NCBI GenBank assembly: GCA_036011305.1
Contig: DASCNA010000148.1
Span: forward strand, 1 to 24,738
DNA from: DASCNA01 sp036011305
Lineage (GTDB): Bacteria; Verrucomicrobiota; Lentisphaeria; Victivallales; GWF2-38-69
Direction of reading: 5' to 3'
DNA: 24,738 nucleotides
Both the position numbers and the translations under genes were made by a program. How positions within the stretch are numbered: the first letter of the stretch is position 1; the number at the start of each line of letters is the position of its first letter. Positions 15,316-23,135 of the stretch are shown here, piece after piece. The notes beneath the pieces were generated by a model. It was not told the DNA's origin. It saw nothing but the letters and a program-made list of their open reading frames with translations, and made no database searches.

Positions 15316-16176
15316 ATGAAAAGTTCTAAATACAATGATTTAACTCCTGAAGAAGAAAGAGTAATTATCTATAAAGGTACTGAACTGCCCAATTCAGGTA
15401 CATATAATAATTTTACAGAAAATGGAACTTATATATGTAAAAGATGTAACTCACAATTATATAAATCGGAAGATAAATTCCCAACATTATGCGGATGGCC
15501 AAGTTTTGATGATGAAATTAAAGGATCAGTTAGAAGACAAGTTGATCCGGATGGAATAAGAATCGAAATATTATGTGCCAACTGCGGAGCTCATCTTGGA
15601 CATGTTTTTGAAGGTGAATTCCTGACGGATAAAAACACCAGGCATTGTGTTAATTCTATTTCATTAAATTTTATCCCTGCTATTGAACCAAAACAAACAG
15701 CAAAGGCTTATTTTGCTGGTGGCTGTTTCTGGGGTATAGAATACTATTTCAGAACAAAAGATGGTGTTATTTCTGTTTTTTCCGGCTATATGGGGGGAAA
15801 TGAAAATGATCCGACTTACGAGGAAGTGTGTTCAGGAAATACAGGAAACCTGGAAGCAGTTGAAGTTGTATATAATCCATCAGAAATCAGTTATGAGGAA
15901 CTTGCAAAATTTTTCTTTGAAATTCATGATCCTACGCAATCGAACGGGCAGGGACCTGATATTGGGGAGCAGTATCTCTCTGCTGTATTTTATAATAATG
16001 AAATTGAGAGGAAAATTACTAAAGGTTTAATTAAAACATTGAAAAGCAGAAAATATAATGTTACAACAGAGCTGATACCTGCCGATAAGTTCTGGAAAGC
16101 TGAAGAATATCATCAAAACTACTATAAAAAAACAGGAAAAAGGCCTTATTGCCACAGCTATACTAAAAGATTTTAA
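15316..16176 (+). CDS. msrBA: Bifunctional methionine sulfoxide reductase, MsrB-MsrA fusion
   Basis: A 286-residue fusion that repairs both epimers of methionine sulfoxide. MsrB comes first (about 1-120). Its zinc ligands are C41/C44 (CKRC) and C87/C90 (CANC), with CGWPSF at 59-64 and catalytic Cys111 in RHCVNSISLNF. MsrA follows (about 128-286), with catalytic Cys137 in GGCFWGIE, GYMGG, and HDPTQSNGQGPDIGEQYLSAVF. There is no signal peptide or lipobox, so it acts in the cytoplasm, unlike periplasmic or secreted PilB-type fusions, which carry MsrA before MsrB. No Shine-Dalgarno sequence is evident before the ATG. A cyclophilin-like gene follows after 33 bases and is probably cotranscribed. 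Confidence 0.95.
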   Translation: MKSSKYNDLTPEEERVIIYKGTELPNSGTYNNFTENGTYICKRCNSQLYKSEDKFPTLCGWPSFDDEIKGSVRRQVDPDGIRIEILCANCGAHLGHVFEGEFLTDKNTRHCVNSISLNFIPAIEPKQTAKAYFAGGCFWGIEYYFRTKDGVISVFSGYMGGNENDPTYEEVCSGNTGNLEAVEVVYNPSEISYEELAKFFFEIHDPTQSNGQGPDIGEQYLSAVFYNNEIERKITKGLIKTLKSRKYNVTTELIPADKFWKAEEYHQNYYKKTGKRPYCHSYTKRF

Positions 16177-16209
16177 AATGATCACAATATCATATAAAGG
16201 TGAATAATT

Positions 16210-16608
16210 ATGAAAGCAGAAAAACTGATCTTAGAAATAGCTGAAAACAGTTATGAGTTAATTTCAGACCAAAGTTCAGAGATTTGTAAAAAAGTCATCA
16301 AAAAATTGCCTCTTGCAGGTGATGTAGTAAACGTACAGGGAGAAATATTTTTTACCGTCAACATTGATATATCTTATCCTATTTCTGATGCCAGGGAAAT
16401 ATTTGATATCGGAGATGTTGTTTACTGGAAGTCTCCCGATGGTTCAATGGCTGCTATTGCACTTTTTTATGGAAATACAGTTTATATTGACGGTAAAAAG
16501 CCAAGAGCATACAGTCCATGTATAAAAATAGCATCATTAAAAAATATTAAACCTGAAGAATATACTGATATTGAAAATAATGTATATATCCGCCTTTATA
16601 TGAAATAA
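16210..16608 (+). CDS. Cyclophilin-like fold protein (DUF369/TM1367 type)
   Basis: A 132-residue protein resembling the small prokaryotic cyclophilin-like family. The pattern FDIGDVVYWKSPDGSMAAIALFYGNT, then PRAYSPCIKIASLKNI, matches its conserved G-D-(I/V)-x-Y and F-x-G-x-T elements. These proteins have a cyclophilin fold but generally lack the proline isomerase active site, and their role is not established. It is soluble and cytoplasmic. AAGGTG lies 9 bases before the ATG. Its position right after the Msr fusion suggests cotranscription; a role in protein repair is only a guess. Confidence 0.75.
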   Translation: MKAEKLILEIAENSYELISDQSSEICKKVIKKLPLAGDVVNVQGEIFFTVNIDISYPISDAREIFDIGDVVYWKSPDGSMAAIALFYGNTVYIDGKKPRAYSPCIKIASLKNIKPEEYTDIENNVYIRLYMK

Positions 16609-16966
16609 TATTTTCTTTCTTTATCAAATATTGATATCAATAAGTAATGAAAATACAATTTTTTCAGTATTAAATTAAAGTTTTATGAATATCTTCAACA
16701 AAGAAAGTACTGCCTTAGTAAGTAACATAGCACTTTCAATTTGTATATAGAGCTGAAACTGCTCAATATGAGTTGTAAGTTTTAATAAAATAAAACAACG
16801 CAAACATTAATGATAAAAGTTAATGTACTCTTCGAATTTATTCATATGAACCATTCAAAATGTAATAAATATTAATATATAACATGCTTATAGTGAATAT
16901 AATATGAATTATAATCTTTAATTTTGATTGTCTGGCTATGAGTACATTCACTCAAAAATTTTTTAT

Positions 16967-16994
16967 TTGACAAGTCATAATTTGATTCTATTTT
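16967..16994 (+). promoter_or_regulatory. Putative sigma70 promoter of the PepSY-like gene
   Basis: A perfect -35 TTGACA (16967-16972) is followed after 16 bases by TATTTT (16989-16994). The predicted leader is about 67 bases. Confidence 0.45.
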
Positions 16995-17019
16995 ACAACT
17001 CCTTATTAAAAATAATTTA

Positions 17020-17033
17020 TTGATTCAAATCAC
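17020..17033. promoter_or_regulatory. FNR/CRP-family box candidate
   Basis: TTGAT-tcaa-ATCAC matches 9 of the 10 defined positions of the FNR consensus TTGAT-N4-ATCAA. It lies 35 bases before the PepSY-like start codon and about 20 bases after the predicted transcription start, a position that would favour repression. Confidence 0.35.
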
Positions 17034-17068
17034 AGAAAAATAACAGAGTTACAAAATGGAGAACGATT

Positions 17069-17548
17069 ATGAAAAACAAAGGATTATTAAGTTTAATAGC
17101 AGTATTTGCTATAACAATTTTTTCAGGCATGCTTTTTGCAGACAATGATTCGGTAGCACTGCAGAATTCAGGAGTTACTATTGATAAAGTAATTCAGGCC
17201 GCAGAAAAAGACGGTTTAAAGAATATAAAAACAATAGAATTCGACGATGGGCAGTGGGAATTGGTTACTCAGGCTAATAATACTGAAACAAAATATGTTT
17301 TAAATACACAAACTTCAAAACTTACTCAAGTAAAGCAGGAAAAGGAAAATGATTTAGAGCCACCTGAAGCTATAACATCACTGCAGAATGCTGTTAAAGC
17401 AGTACAAGCTAAATCGTATAATGTATCAAGCATTGATTATGAAGGTGTTTCCTGGGAAGTAAAAGCATATGACAGTAAAAACCTTGAATATGAAATATTA
17501 GTGAATAAGGATACTTCAAAAATACTTAATACAACAATGGATGATTAA
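17069..17548 (+). CDS. Exported protein with two PepSY-like repeats
   Basis: A 159-residue protein with a Sec signal peptide (MKNKGLLSLIAVFAITIFSGMLFA, cleavage near 24), so periplasmic. The mature part holds two copies of a ~55-residue PepSY-like unit. Copy 1 (36-93) runs from VTIDKVIQAAEKDGL to YVLNTQTSKLTQ, and copy 2 (102-157) from ITSLQNAVKAVQAKSY to YEILVNKDTSKILN. Each shows the helix, the D/E-x-x-W-E strand (GQWELV, VSWEVK) and the NxxTSK turn. PepSY proteins act as inhibitors or chaperones of exported enzymes or as ligand binders; the partner is unknown. GGAG lies 8 bases before the ATG. The gene has its own promoter and terminator and appears monocistronic. Confidence 0.8.
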   Translation: MKNKGLLSLIAVFAITIFSGMLFADNDSVALQNSGVTIDKVIQAAEKDGLKNIKTIEFDDGQWELVTQANNTETKYVLNTQTSKLTQVKQEKENDLEPPEAITSLQNAVKAVQAKSYNVSSIDYEGVSWEVKAYDSKNLEYEILVNKDTSKILNTTMDD

Positions 17549-17611
17549 TTTTTATATAAGATGAAAGTATTGCATTATTTTTATCTTATAGATAGATTAT
17601 AAGCGAAAATA

Positions 17612-17644
17612 AAAAAGGCTGTAGGAATTACCTGCAGCCTTTTT
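17612..17644. terminator. Bidirectional rho-independent terminator
   Basis: AAAAAGGCTGTAGG and CCTGCAGCCTTTTT pair over 14 positions with one wobble around a 5-base loop, with A and T runs at each side. It lies between the convergent PepSY-like (+) and membrane protein (-) genes and can serve both. Confidence 0.85.
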
Positions 17645-17661
17645 TCTATATTCATATTAAA

Positions 17662-18105
17662 TCACTCGCTCAATGTTTTGAAAATAAAAATAATAACAAG
17701 AACAATTCCTATATAATGCATTATGTCCCAGAAAAGAATGTAGTTCAGAATATATACGTGATTAAAAATATATGTCATGCTGATTGGGTTATAAGGTATT
17801 AAGTACAATATCATAATTAATATAGAAATGTAATAAAATTTACATGGAAGCTGTCTTCTATGGCTAAAAACAATTTTTTTGCCAGAATAATATATTAAAA
17901 TTAATAAACCAAGAAAACATAAGAATATTGTTATACGGCCAAATACTTCAGATGAGTATAACATTCTATCAGATAAAATATTTAAGTCAGAATGCTTTAT
18001 TTCATCATCATACAAAAGGTGTGATATTGTAGAGAAAAAGAAACACAGGATGCAAAGGGAAGATGCTGTTAGAATTGAAAGTTTTTCTTTTTGCGAAAAG
18101 CTCAT
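17662..18105 (-). CDS. Small four-helix membrane protein, function unknown
   Basis: A 147-residue protein with about four transmembrane helices (roughly 9-31, 51-74, 88-105 and 118-142). Hydrophilic loops include YDDEIKHSDLN and KKIVFSHRRQ. The arrangement resembles small DUF998-type or sterol-desaturase-like membrane proteins, but I cannot assign a family. Its first helices and positive loops predict the N-terminus in the cytoplasm. No ribosome-binding site is evident before the ATG. It ends next to the bidirectional terminator and is separated from the upstream gene by a 450-base region that holds an orphan frame. Confidence 0.65.
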   Translation of the reverse strand: MSFSQKEKLSILTASSLCILCFFFSTISHLLYDDEIKHSDLNILSDRMLYSSEVFGRITIFLCFLGLLILIYYSGKKIVFSHRRQLPCKFYYISILIMILYLIPYNPISMTYIFNHVYILNYILFWDIMHYIGIVLVIIFIFKTLSE

Positions 18106-18373
18106 TTGTATTAAAGATACTTTATTTATACTATGATTTTATAAAAAATTATAAATAATTAGTTCATTCTAAGCAATGATATTTAATAGAAATTTATTGA
18201 ATAAAAGAATATTAAAAAACTATTTTTGCACAAAAAATTTTATTCAATCGGGAGTTATACTGTAAAGAAATTTTTATAAATATGCAGGTATACTTGATCT
18301 ATTGTTGATCTGAATAACCATATGATGATTAGTTTTTCAGAACTTTGGATGGATGTTTAACGGGCAAAGTGAA
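18106..18373. other. Intergenic region without supported genes
   Basis: An AT-rich stretch upstream of the four-helix membrane protein gene that must hold its promoter. Short minus-strand open stretches at 18300-18370 continue past the stop of the orphan frame in other registers, and may be further debris of the same gene. No RNA gene or repeat was seen. Confidence 0.4.
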
Positions 18374-18544
18374 TCAAAAATATGCCCTGTCGTGCGGACA
18401 TGTACAGCCAAAAATTACTGTTGTGCACCTTTTATCTTCTACTTTTAGAAGATCAGGCAATTTTTCTATGAGATCATTCTCCTCAACATGTAAAATATAA
18501 ATATCTATATCCGGTAAAATTGGTTCATATAAATACTGGAAAAT
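18374..18544 (-). pseudogene. Orphan 56-codon frame: ATT-start gene or gene remnant
   Basis: Reading from 18544 the frame has a protein-like composition (starting IFQYLYEPILPDIDIYILHV, later IEKLPDLLKV and TVIFGCTCPHDRAYF) and ends with TGA. The Cys-x-Cys-Pro-His cluster near the end looks like a functional motif. There is no ATG, GTG or TTG upstream within the frame. However AAGGA, overlapping the stop codon of the HTH-TM gene, lies 8 bases before an ATT codon, the arrangement expected of a coupled downstream gene with a rare ATT start. Otherwise it is a fragment whose start was mutated. I recognise no family. Confidence 0.4.
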
Positions 18545-18555
18545 AAAATTTTTCC

Positions 18556-19179
18556 TTAATTTACAGGTTTAGGAGGAAGTTTATTAATTAGTTTTTGTTT
18601 ATCATTTTCAAGTTCCAGCATATGTTTTTCTGCTGCTGTTAATTTTTGTTTATGTTCACTGAGTTCTGATTTTAGTTCATAAATCTCTTTCTGCTTTTCA
18701 TCAAGAAGAGTTTTATAAGCATTTTTTAAATCTTTCTTACTGGTATCATAGTTTCTCTGGTTATTCTCCTGATAACTTTTGTAAATTGTCAGTTCGTTAT
18801 CAAGTTTTGATATAACTCTATTGTAAAAGTAAAAGCCGAATATAAGTATTATAATGAAAACTGAAATAGATGATATTAAAATGACTTTAAACTGTTTTTT
18901 CTGATCCAACAGTTTTTCATGAATTAACAGTATCTTTTTGTCATCTGTATTATCTTTATCTAGACTATCACATTCAACAGAACTTGTATCTTGTTTAAAA
19001 ATACTGAAGTATGAAAGGATGAAATCTTTATTGATTTTATATAAAGGTCTATTGTTTGAATTAAATTCTTTTTTTATTATAGCTTCATTATCGTTATGAG
19101 CTAAAACAAAACGTCTTATTGTTGACTTGCTTTTACCTGTTAATTTTATTGCTTCAGTTATGGTTATAAATTCACTCAT
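18556..19179 (-). CDS. Membrane-anchored HTH protein with periplasmic coiled coil
   Basis: A 207-residue protein with three parts. Residues 1-~57 form a small helix-turn-helix resembling MerR/excisionase folds (FITITEAIKLTGKSKSTIRRFV, then a wing-like NNRPLYKINKDFILSYF). After a polar linker comes one transmembrane helix (about 98-119). The rest (122-200) is a long charged coiled coil ending in PPKPVN. Basic residues before the helix (DQKKQFK) predict DNA-binding domain inside, coiled coil outside. CAGGT lies about 8 bases before the ATG. It lies downstream of the AsmA-like gene on the same strand with a terminator-like hairpin between, so it may be expressed separately. It could sense the envelope and act on DNA at the membrane, or be a replication or partition-type helper. 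Confidence 0.75.
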   Translation of the reverse strand: MSEFITITEAIKLTGKSKSTIRRFVLAHNDNEAIIKKEFNSNNRPLYKINKDFILSYFSIFKQDTSSVECDSLDKDNTDDKKILLIHEKLLDQKKQFKVILISSISVFIIILIFGFYFYNRVISKLDNELTIYKSYQENNQRNYDTSKKDLKNAYKTLLDEKQKEIYELKSELSEHKQKLTAAEKHMLELENDKQKLINKLPPKPVN

Positions 19180-19205
19180 CAGTTAGTACCTGCAGAAAAA
19201 AGTAA

Positions 19206-19244
19206 ATATTTATTACAGTAATTATAATTTACTGCAATAAATAT
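19206..19244 (-). terminator. AT-rich hairpin terminator after the AsmA-like gene
   Basis: The arms 19206-19221 and 19229-19244 pair over 16 positions (one G-U on the minus strand) around a 7-base loop. On the minus strand they are followed by TTTACTTTTTT. It lies 41 bases after the AsmA-like stop codon and 27 bases before the next start. Confidence 0.6.
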
Positions 19245-19284
19245 GTAAATGGGTATACTGTTTCTGATCTTCTTATGTTCCTGT

Positions 19285-22200
19285 TCAATTATTTAAGAAA
19301 CCGTCAAGAATATTTATTACCTGCTTTGCCGGTTTAGATAATTCTTTTCTGTTTCCCTGTCCCTGCTGGGAGGTAGCATCACCTGCGTTGTCAGTGGTGG
19401 TATTATTTTGAGGAGCAAGAATTTCGTTTAAATTTTTATTTTTTATATTATCTATTGTTTTAGATATACTTTCAGCAATATCACCCCCTGTTTTTATTGC
19501 ATTTGCAGAATTATTCTGCAGCAGGCCAGCAACCAGTTGCTGAGTGTTTGTTTGAGGTTTACTTATTGTTCCGGTAATATGTACAGGGAAAATTATACCT
19601 GCGAAATCAGTTCGATTTCTTAAATTAAGATCTTTGTTTATATTATTAATAGTACCCTTGAGAGTTAAACTGTTTAAACCGTTATTCTGAGTTCCTTTAA
19701 TATCAAATTTATTAATATCAATAATTCCGTTATTCATGCTTATTTCAATTAAACCTTCAGAAATATCCAGCATTTTTTTCTTGTTTACTATCCAGTCAGC
19801 CTGCCTGAAAGCCTGTGTCACATTAGGTGGTAGGATTTTTAGCAGCGTATTGTCACTTAAACTTGAAATTATTTCCAGAGGAATAAATACAGCTTCAATC
19901 GTATCATTTTTATTTACCTGAACAGGAATAGAAGTATTTGTCAGTGTAAGATAAATATTTGATTTTATTTTGTTAACATCAAATTTATTAATGTTGTTTC
20001 CATTTGCATGGAAATTCAATGACGTTAATGTTCCTGTAGTTTTTTTATAAACTCCTGGAGCAAGGGCTTTGAAAACAGGGGCTAAGGGGAACTCTTTGGC
20101 AGTAGCAGAAATTTCAAAAGGTGAATTGTCTCCATTTCCTTTGGAATTAAGAATGATTCTGATTGGATATTTAGATCCGTTTTCTAAAAATGTACTGTTT
20201 GAGACGATATTTATCGGTTGGTTTTTGCTGTCCAAGTAGAAATTGCTTTTGCTATTCAGAATACCTGTCATAACATTTTCTTTATGCCCAACAGCGGCCA
20301 GTATTTTTCCGTAAATATCTACACTGCTTTGAGTATCTGTCTTTAATGATGGTATGTTGATATTTCCGTCTCTGATACCGGCATAAAGAGATTTATTGAT
20401 ATCTTCAGGTACTGTTAATGTGTAATCAATATCAAGATTTTTGATTTTTATATTTTTCAAACTGATTATTTGCTTGGATTTTTTTACTGGTTTTGTTTTT
20501 GTTGCAGCAGTGTTAGTTTTTGAAATTTTAATATTTCTATTTTGTTTTTCAGTTTTAATACTCTCTTTTTTAATTTGTGCATATTTTATTACCGAATTAT
20601 CCATATAAAGCTTATTCAGTGTTATATTTCCGCATATAAGATCTGTTAAATTAAAAGATGTATTAAAGTTTTCACTGGTAAAAAGCAGTTTACTGCCATC
20701 AGCGATATTTATATCTTTTAATTCAATATCTGTATTTGCTGCCGAACCTTCAATATTAGAATTTCTGGACTGTAAAAAATCTTCAAAGGCTTTAAGATTA
20801 TTACCTTTAACGCTGATATCTGCTAATTTGATGCTACCTTTAGTTGCACTGTATGGCCCCGAATAAAAAGCTCCGGCCAGAGGTTGAAGTTTAAGGTTGT
20901 TTATTTTTATATTCAGCGAGAATGGAACTTTGTTGCTTGCAATCTCTTTATTGCTGGCCATAGTCACAGTTATGGGAGTAATTGTATCTCCAACCTTTAA
21001 TCTTGTATTGGAATTAATTTTTTCCGGGAAATAGTTTTTATTCAAATAAAGATTAGTCTTTCCGGAAATAAAACCTTTAACATTGTTGTTGTTGGAGGTC
21101 AAATCAATGTCTCCGTTAAGTTTAATTGTACCACTTTTATTACTACCTAAATCATTAATAATAATGTTAGAGTTATTCAGCGCAAAAGAAGAAGAACCAT
21201 TTATAAATTTAATGAAGGTATTTTTCAAAATTAGTTTGTTAACTGATATTATTTTTTCCTTTAGATTATTTATGTCTATGCTTGTATTCAAACTATTAGT
21301 TTTAAAACTGAAATTTCCTTCTGAGTTAATATCAGTATCAGTTAAATTGATTTTTGTTTGTAAGCCAGTTATTGAATTATTAGAATAATCACCCTGAATA
21401 TTCAGTTTTACTGATTTAATCTTTACTGATGTATTATGATATTTCCCTTCAATAAATGTCTTTATAATTTGATCAGGCATTATGTTTTTTGCATCTAAAC
21501 TCAAATCAAAATATTTGTTGTCTGATTTATTTGTTGTCTGAAGATTGACTACTACAGGAGTAACAGTATTGCCTACAGTAAGTTTAGTGTAGGATTTTAT
21601 TTCATTTAAAAAATTATCTGTAGATAAGGTTATTCTGGTTGTACTATTTATGCTGCCACTGATTGTTTTCTGGTTTTTAGGAGAGAATTTTAGTTTGCCG
21701 TTGAATTTTAATACCCCTTCTTCTCCTGGGCTAAAGTGATTTAAAGTCAAATTAAATTTAGACAGTGCTGCTGTAGTGTTATCATCTATGTATTTAATAT
21801 TTAAATCTTTAATATTAATGTTATTAATATCCAGTTTGAGTTTACTATTAGTAGTTTCTTTCTTACTTTTCACTATCTGTTTTGGGTTCTTATTATTGGA
21901 ATAAGTTGAAGTGTGTGCAGTTGAAGTGGAAGCAGCTATTTTAGGTTTTTGATTTCTTATGGTTATATATGTTTTATCTAAATCAAGTTTATTAATTTTT
22001 AGTGTTCCGCCGAGAAGTTCAAAAAAACTGATAGAAGCATCAAATTTAGAAGTGCTTAAAACAAGTCCTTTTTGCGAATCAATTTTAAGGTCACTGATTT
22101 TTAAAGTAGAACCGAAAGGCGATAATTCGATGGTTTTTAATTTTATATTATATCCATTTTTATCGGCTAAATATGGAATTGCATAATTTTTTAAGAAGAA

Positions 22201-22287
22201 TGAACTGGTTAAAATAAAGTAAGCTGCAATACATAATATGATTAATACAGCAATAATAGATATAATAATTTTTACAGGTTTTTTCAT
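19285..22287 (-). CDS. AsmA-like/DUF748 inner-membrane-anchored envelope protein
   Basis: A 1000-residue protein with an N-terminal anchor (about 6-27) and a very long periplasmic region of beta strands, typical of AsmA/DUF748 proteins. The start has the family pattern FFLKNYAIPYLADKNGYNIKLKTIELSPFGSTLKISDLKI. AsmA-like proteins form elongated grooves that carry phospholipid between inner and outer membrane or influence outer-membrane assembly. Three related blocks can be seen: about 57-312, 313-512 and 513-780. Each contains a (G/D)-S-K-L-x-F-(T/S)-type entry, S-G-x-I-x-S-x-(T/S) and PI-x-(V/I) strand patterns. Two Lys/Thr-rich linkers (112-150 and 572-608) occur at equivalent places in blocks 1 and 3. 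The tail (950-985) is Asn/Gln-rich. AAGG precedes the ATG by about 7 bases. A small gene lies 54 bases upstream and is probably cotranscribed. Confidence 0.85.
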   Translation of the reverse strand: MKKPVKIIISIIAVLIILCIAAYFILTSSFFLKNYAIPYLADKNGYNIKLKTIELSPFGSTLKISDLKIDSQKGLVLSTSKFDASISFFELLGGTLKINKLDLDKTYITIRNQKPKIAASTSTAHTSTYSNNKNPKQIVKSKKETTNSKLKLDINNINIKDLNIKYIDDNTTAALSKFNLTLNHFSPGEEGVLKFNGKLKFSPKNQKTISGSINSTTRITLSTDNFLNEIKSYTKLTVGNTVTPVVVNLQTTNKSDNKYFDLSLDAKNIMPDQIIKTFIEGKYHNTSVKIKSVKLNIQGDYSNNSITGLQTKINLTDTDINSEGNFSFKTNSLNTSIDINNLKEKIISVNKLILKNTFIKFINGSSSFALNNSNIIINDLGSNKSGTIKLNGDIDLTSNNNNVKGFISGKTNLYLNKNYFPEKINSNTRLKVGDTITPITVTMASNKEIASNKVPFSLNIKINNLKLQPLAGAFYSGPYSATKGSIKLADISVKGNNLKAFEDFLQSRNSNIEGSAANTDIELKDINIADGSKLLFTSENFNTSFNLTDLICGNITLNKLYMDNSVIKYAQIKKESIKTEKQNRNIKISKTNTAATKTKPVKKSKQIISLKNIKIKNLDIDYTLTVPEDINKSLYAGIRDGNINIPSLKTDTQSSVDIYGKILAAVGHKENVMTGILNSKSNFYLDSKNQPINIVSNSTFLENGSKYPIRIILNSKGNGDNSPFEISATAKEFPLAPVFKALAPGVYKKTTGTLTSLNFHANGNNINKFDVNKIKSNIYLTLTNTSIPVQVNKNDTIEAVFIPLEIISSLSDNTLLKILPPNVTQAFRQADWIVNKKKMLDISEGLIEISMNNGIIDINKFDIKGTQNNGLNSLTLKGTINNINKDLNLRNRTDFAGIIFPVHITGTISKPQTNTQQLVAGLLQNNSANAIKTGGDIAESISKTIDNIKNKNLNEILAPQNNTTTDNAGDATSQQGQGNRKELSKPAKQVINILDGFLNN

Positions 22288-22341
22288 CTTTTCGCCTTAG
22301 AATATCGCACTCTTTTAGTGCAGGTTGTCTTTATTGCTAAT

Positions 22342-22542
22342 TTATTTTTTTCGAAGAGCTTTATAAAAATCTTCTTCACTATAATATAATTTATTTTCAT
22401 CACTGAAGTACAAACCTTCATCTATAGAAACGCCATGTATATAAATATTTTTATCCTTTTTCTGTACTTTTATACCAAATGGGAAAAGCTTAAAATTGCA
22501 GTCCTCGAAATCCTTAAAATTCATCTCATCAAGCAGCTTCAT
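22342..22542 (-). CDS. Small acidic hypothetical protein
   Basis: A 66-residue protein with no recognised family, preceded by AAGGA at about 8 bases, so translation is well supported. It is rich in Asp, Glu, Lys and aromatic residues (FKDFEDCNFKLFPFGIKV, IYIHGVSIDEGLYFSD, KLYYSEEDFYKALRKK) and looks like a compact alpha-beta fold. No signal or membrane segment. It lies 54 bases upstream of the AsmA-like gene on the same strand and is probably in its operon. No functional link can be shown. Confidence 0.65.
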   Translation of the reverse strand: MKLLDEMNFKDFEDCNFKLFPFGIKVQKKDKNIYIHGVSIDEGLYFSDENKLYYSEEDFYKALRKK

Positions 22543-22963
22543 TGTAAAATCCTTTATTTATACTTTTAAATATTAATTGTAAAGTTAAAATTTTTCTCTA
22601 ATTAGATACTTTTAACTCATAATTAATTATGAGTTCTTTTATATATAGAATTATGTACTCAGTTAAACTTCCCTATATTTTAGTATTATGGATTTCTACC
22701 TGATAGGAAAATATCAGCTTTTTATGATAATTGAATTTTATATTTATATTCATCCTTTGTTTACTAAGTTGATTGAAGCAGTTTTTATTAAAGGTTTTTT
22801 AAATTAGTAATACAATAGTTTAAATTCAATACAAAAAGTATATTATTTTTGAAATATTGATAAAGGTAACATATGAACTAAAAATTATCTTAACTACATT
22901 GAATTAATGTCACCATTGGAAGTATAATGTTTTATAAATAAGTAATTGAAGGAGAAAATTAAA
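22543..22963. other. 421-base divergent intergenic region
   Basis: An AT-rich region between the small acidic gene (-) and the 45-residue gene (+). It must hold both promoters. The only clear structure is the 22-base palindrome at 22614-22635. Short frames inside lack ribosome-binding sites. Confidence 0.5.
22614..22635. repeat. 22-base perfect palindrome
   Basis: AACTCATAATT followed by its exact inverse AATTATGAGTT. It lies about 72 bases upstream of the minus-strand small acidic gene. As RNA it would form a 9-base stem with a TTAA loop followed on the + strand by CTTTTAT, but no + strand gene ends nearby. An operator for a dimeric regulator is the better guess. Confidence 0.5.
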
Positions 22964-23101
22964 ATGTCTGATGATAAGAGAGAGAACAGAGAAAAACCTG
23001 CCAGAGAGCACAAAGAAATAATAAGAGAAGATGATGTTAAAGATATCATAGAACGCCGCAGAAGTGTCCGTGATAATGATATAGAAAGATATGAAGATTA
23101 A
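22964..23101 (+). CDS. 45-residue highly charged small protein
   Basis: A 45-codon frame with a strong ribosome-binding site (AAGGAG, 22949-22954, 9 bases before ATG) and a terminator-like hairpin 9 bases after its stop. The product begins MSDDKRENREKPAREHKEII and ends RRRSVRDNDIERYED. Sixteen acidic and thirteen basic residues make 29 of 45 charged, with almost no hydrophobic core except an II-x-E-DD-V-x-DII helix. It is probably a helical or disordered partner-binding protein. No family recognised. It converges on the SpoIIE gene. Confidence 0.7.
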   Translation: MSDDKRENREKPAREHKEIIREDDVKDIIERRRSVRDNDIERYED

Positions 23102-23109
23102 ATCATAGT

Positions 23110-23131
23110 GCTGGCTATATTTTTAGTCAGC
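23110..23131 (+). terminator. Terminator after the 45-residue gene
   Basis: GCTGGCTA and TAGTCAGC pair over 8 positions with one wobble around TATTTT, followed by CATTTTACTCTTTTC. It sits between two convergent genes. Confidence 0.6.
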
Positions 23132-23135
23132 CATT

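Larger units (their letters stand above)
16609..17068. other. 460-base intergenic region, mostly without recognised features
   Basis: Very AT-rich and full of stop codons in all frames. I see no RNA gene, repeat or supported coding frame. The last ~100 bases hold the promoter and FNR-like box listed separately, which serve the downstream exported PepSY-like gene. Confidence 0.5.

Noticed and set aside
16708..16739. GAAAGTAC / GCACTTTC inverted repeat as a small RNA or tRNA-like element.
   Set aside because: The stem is only 8 pairs with a wobble, the loop is 16 bases, and no cloverleaf or terminator is present.
16685..16750. 21-codon frame (+) beginning MNIFNKESTALVSN, possibly the start of a membrane protein.
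   Set aside because: No ribosome-binding site, stops follow at once in the same frame, and no other debris of such a gene is seen.
22688..22807. 39-codon frame (+) in the divergent spacer, beginning MDFYLIGKYQLF.
   Set aside because: No ribosome-binding site, composition explained by AT-rich DNA, and no paralogue in the window.
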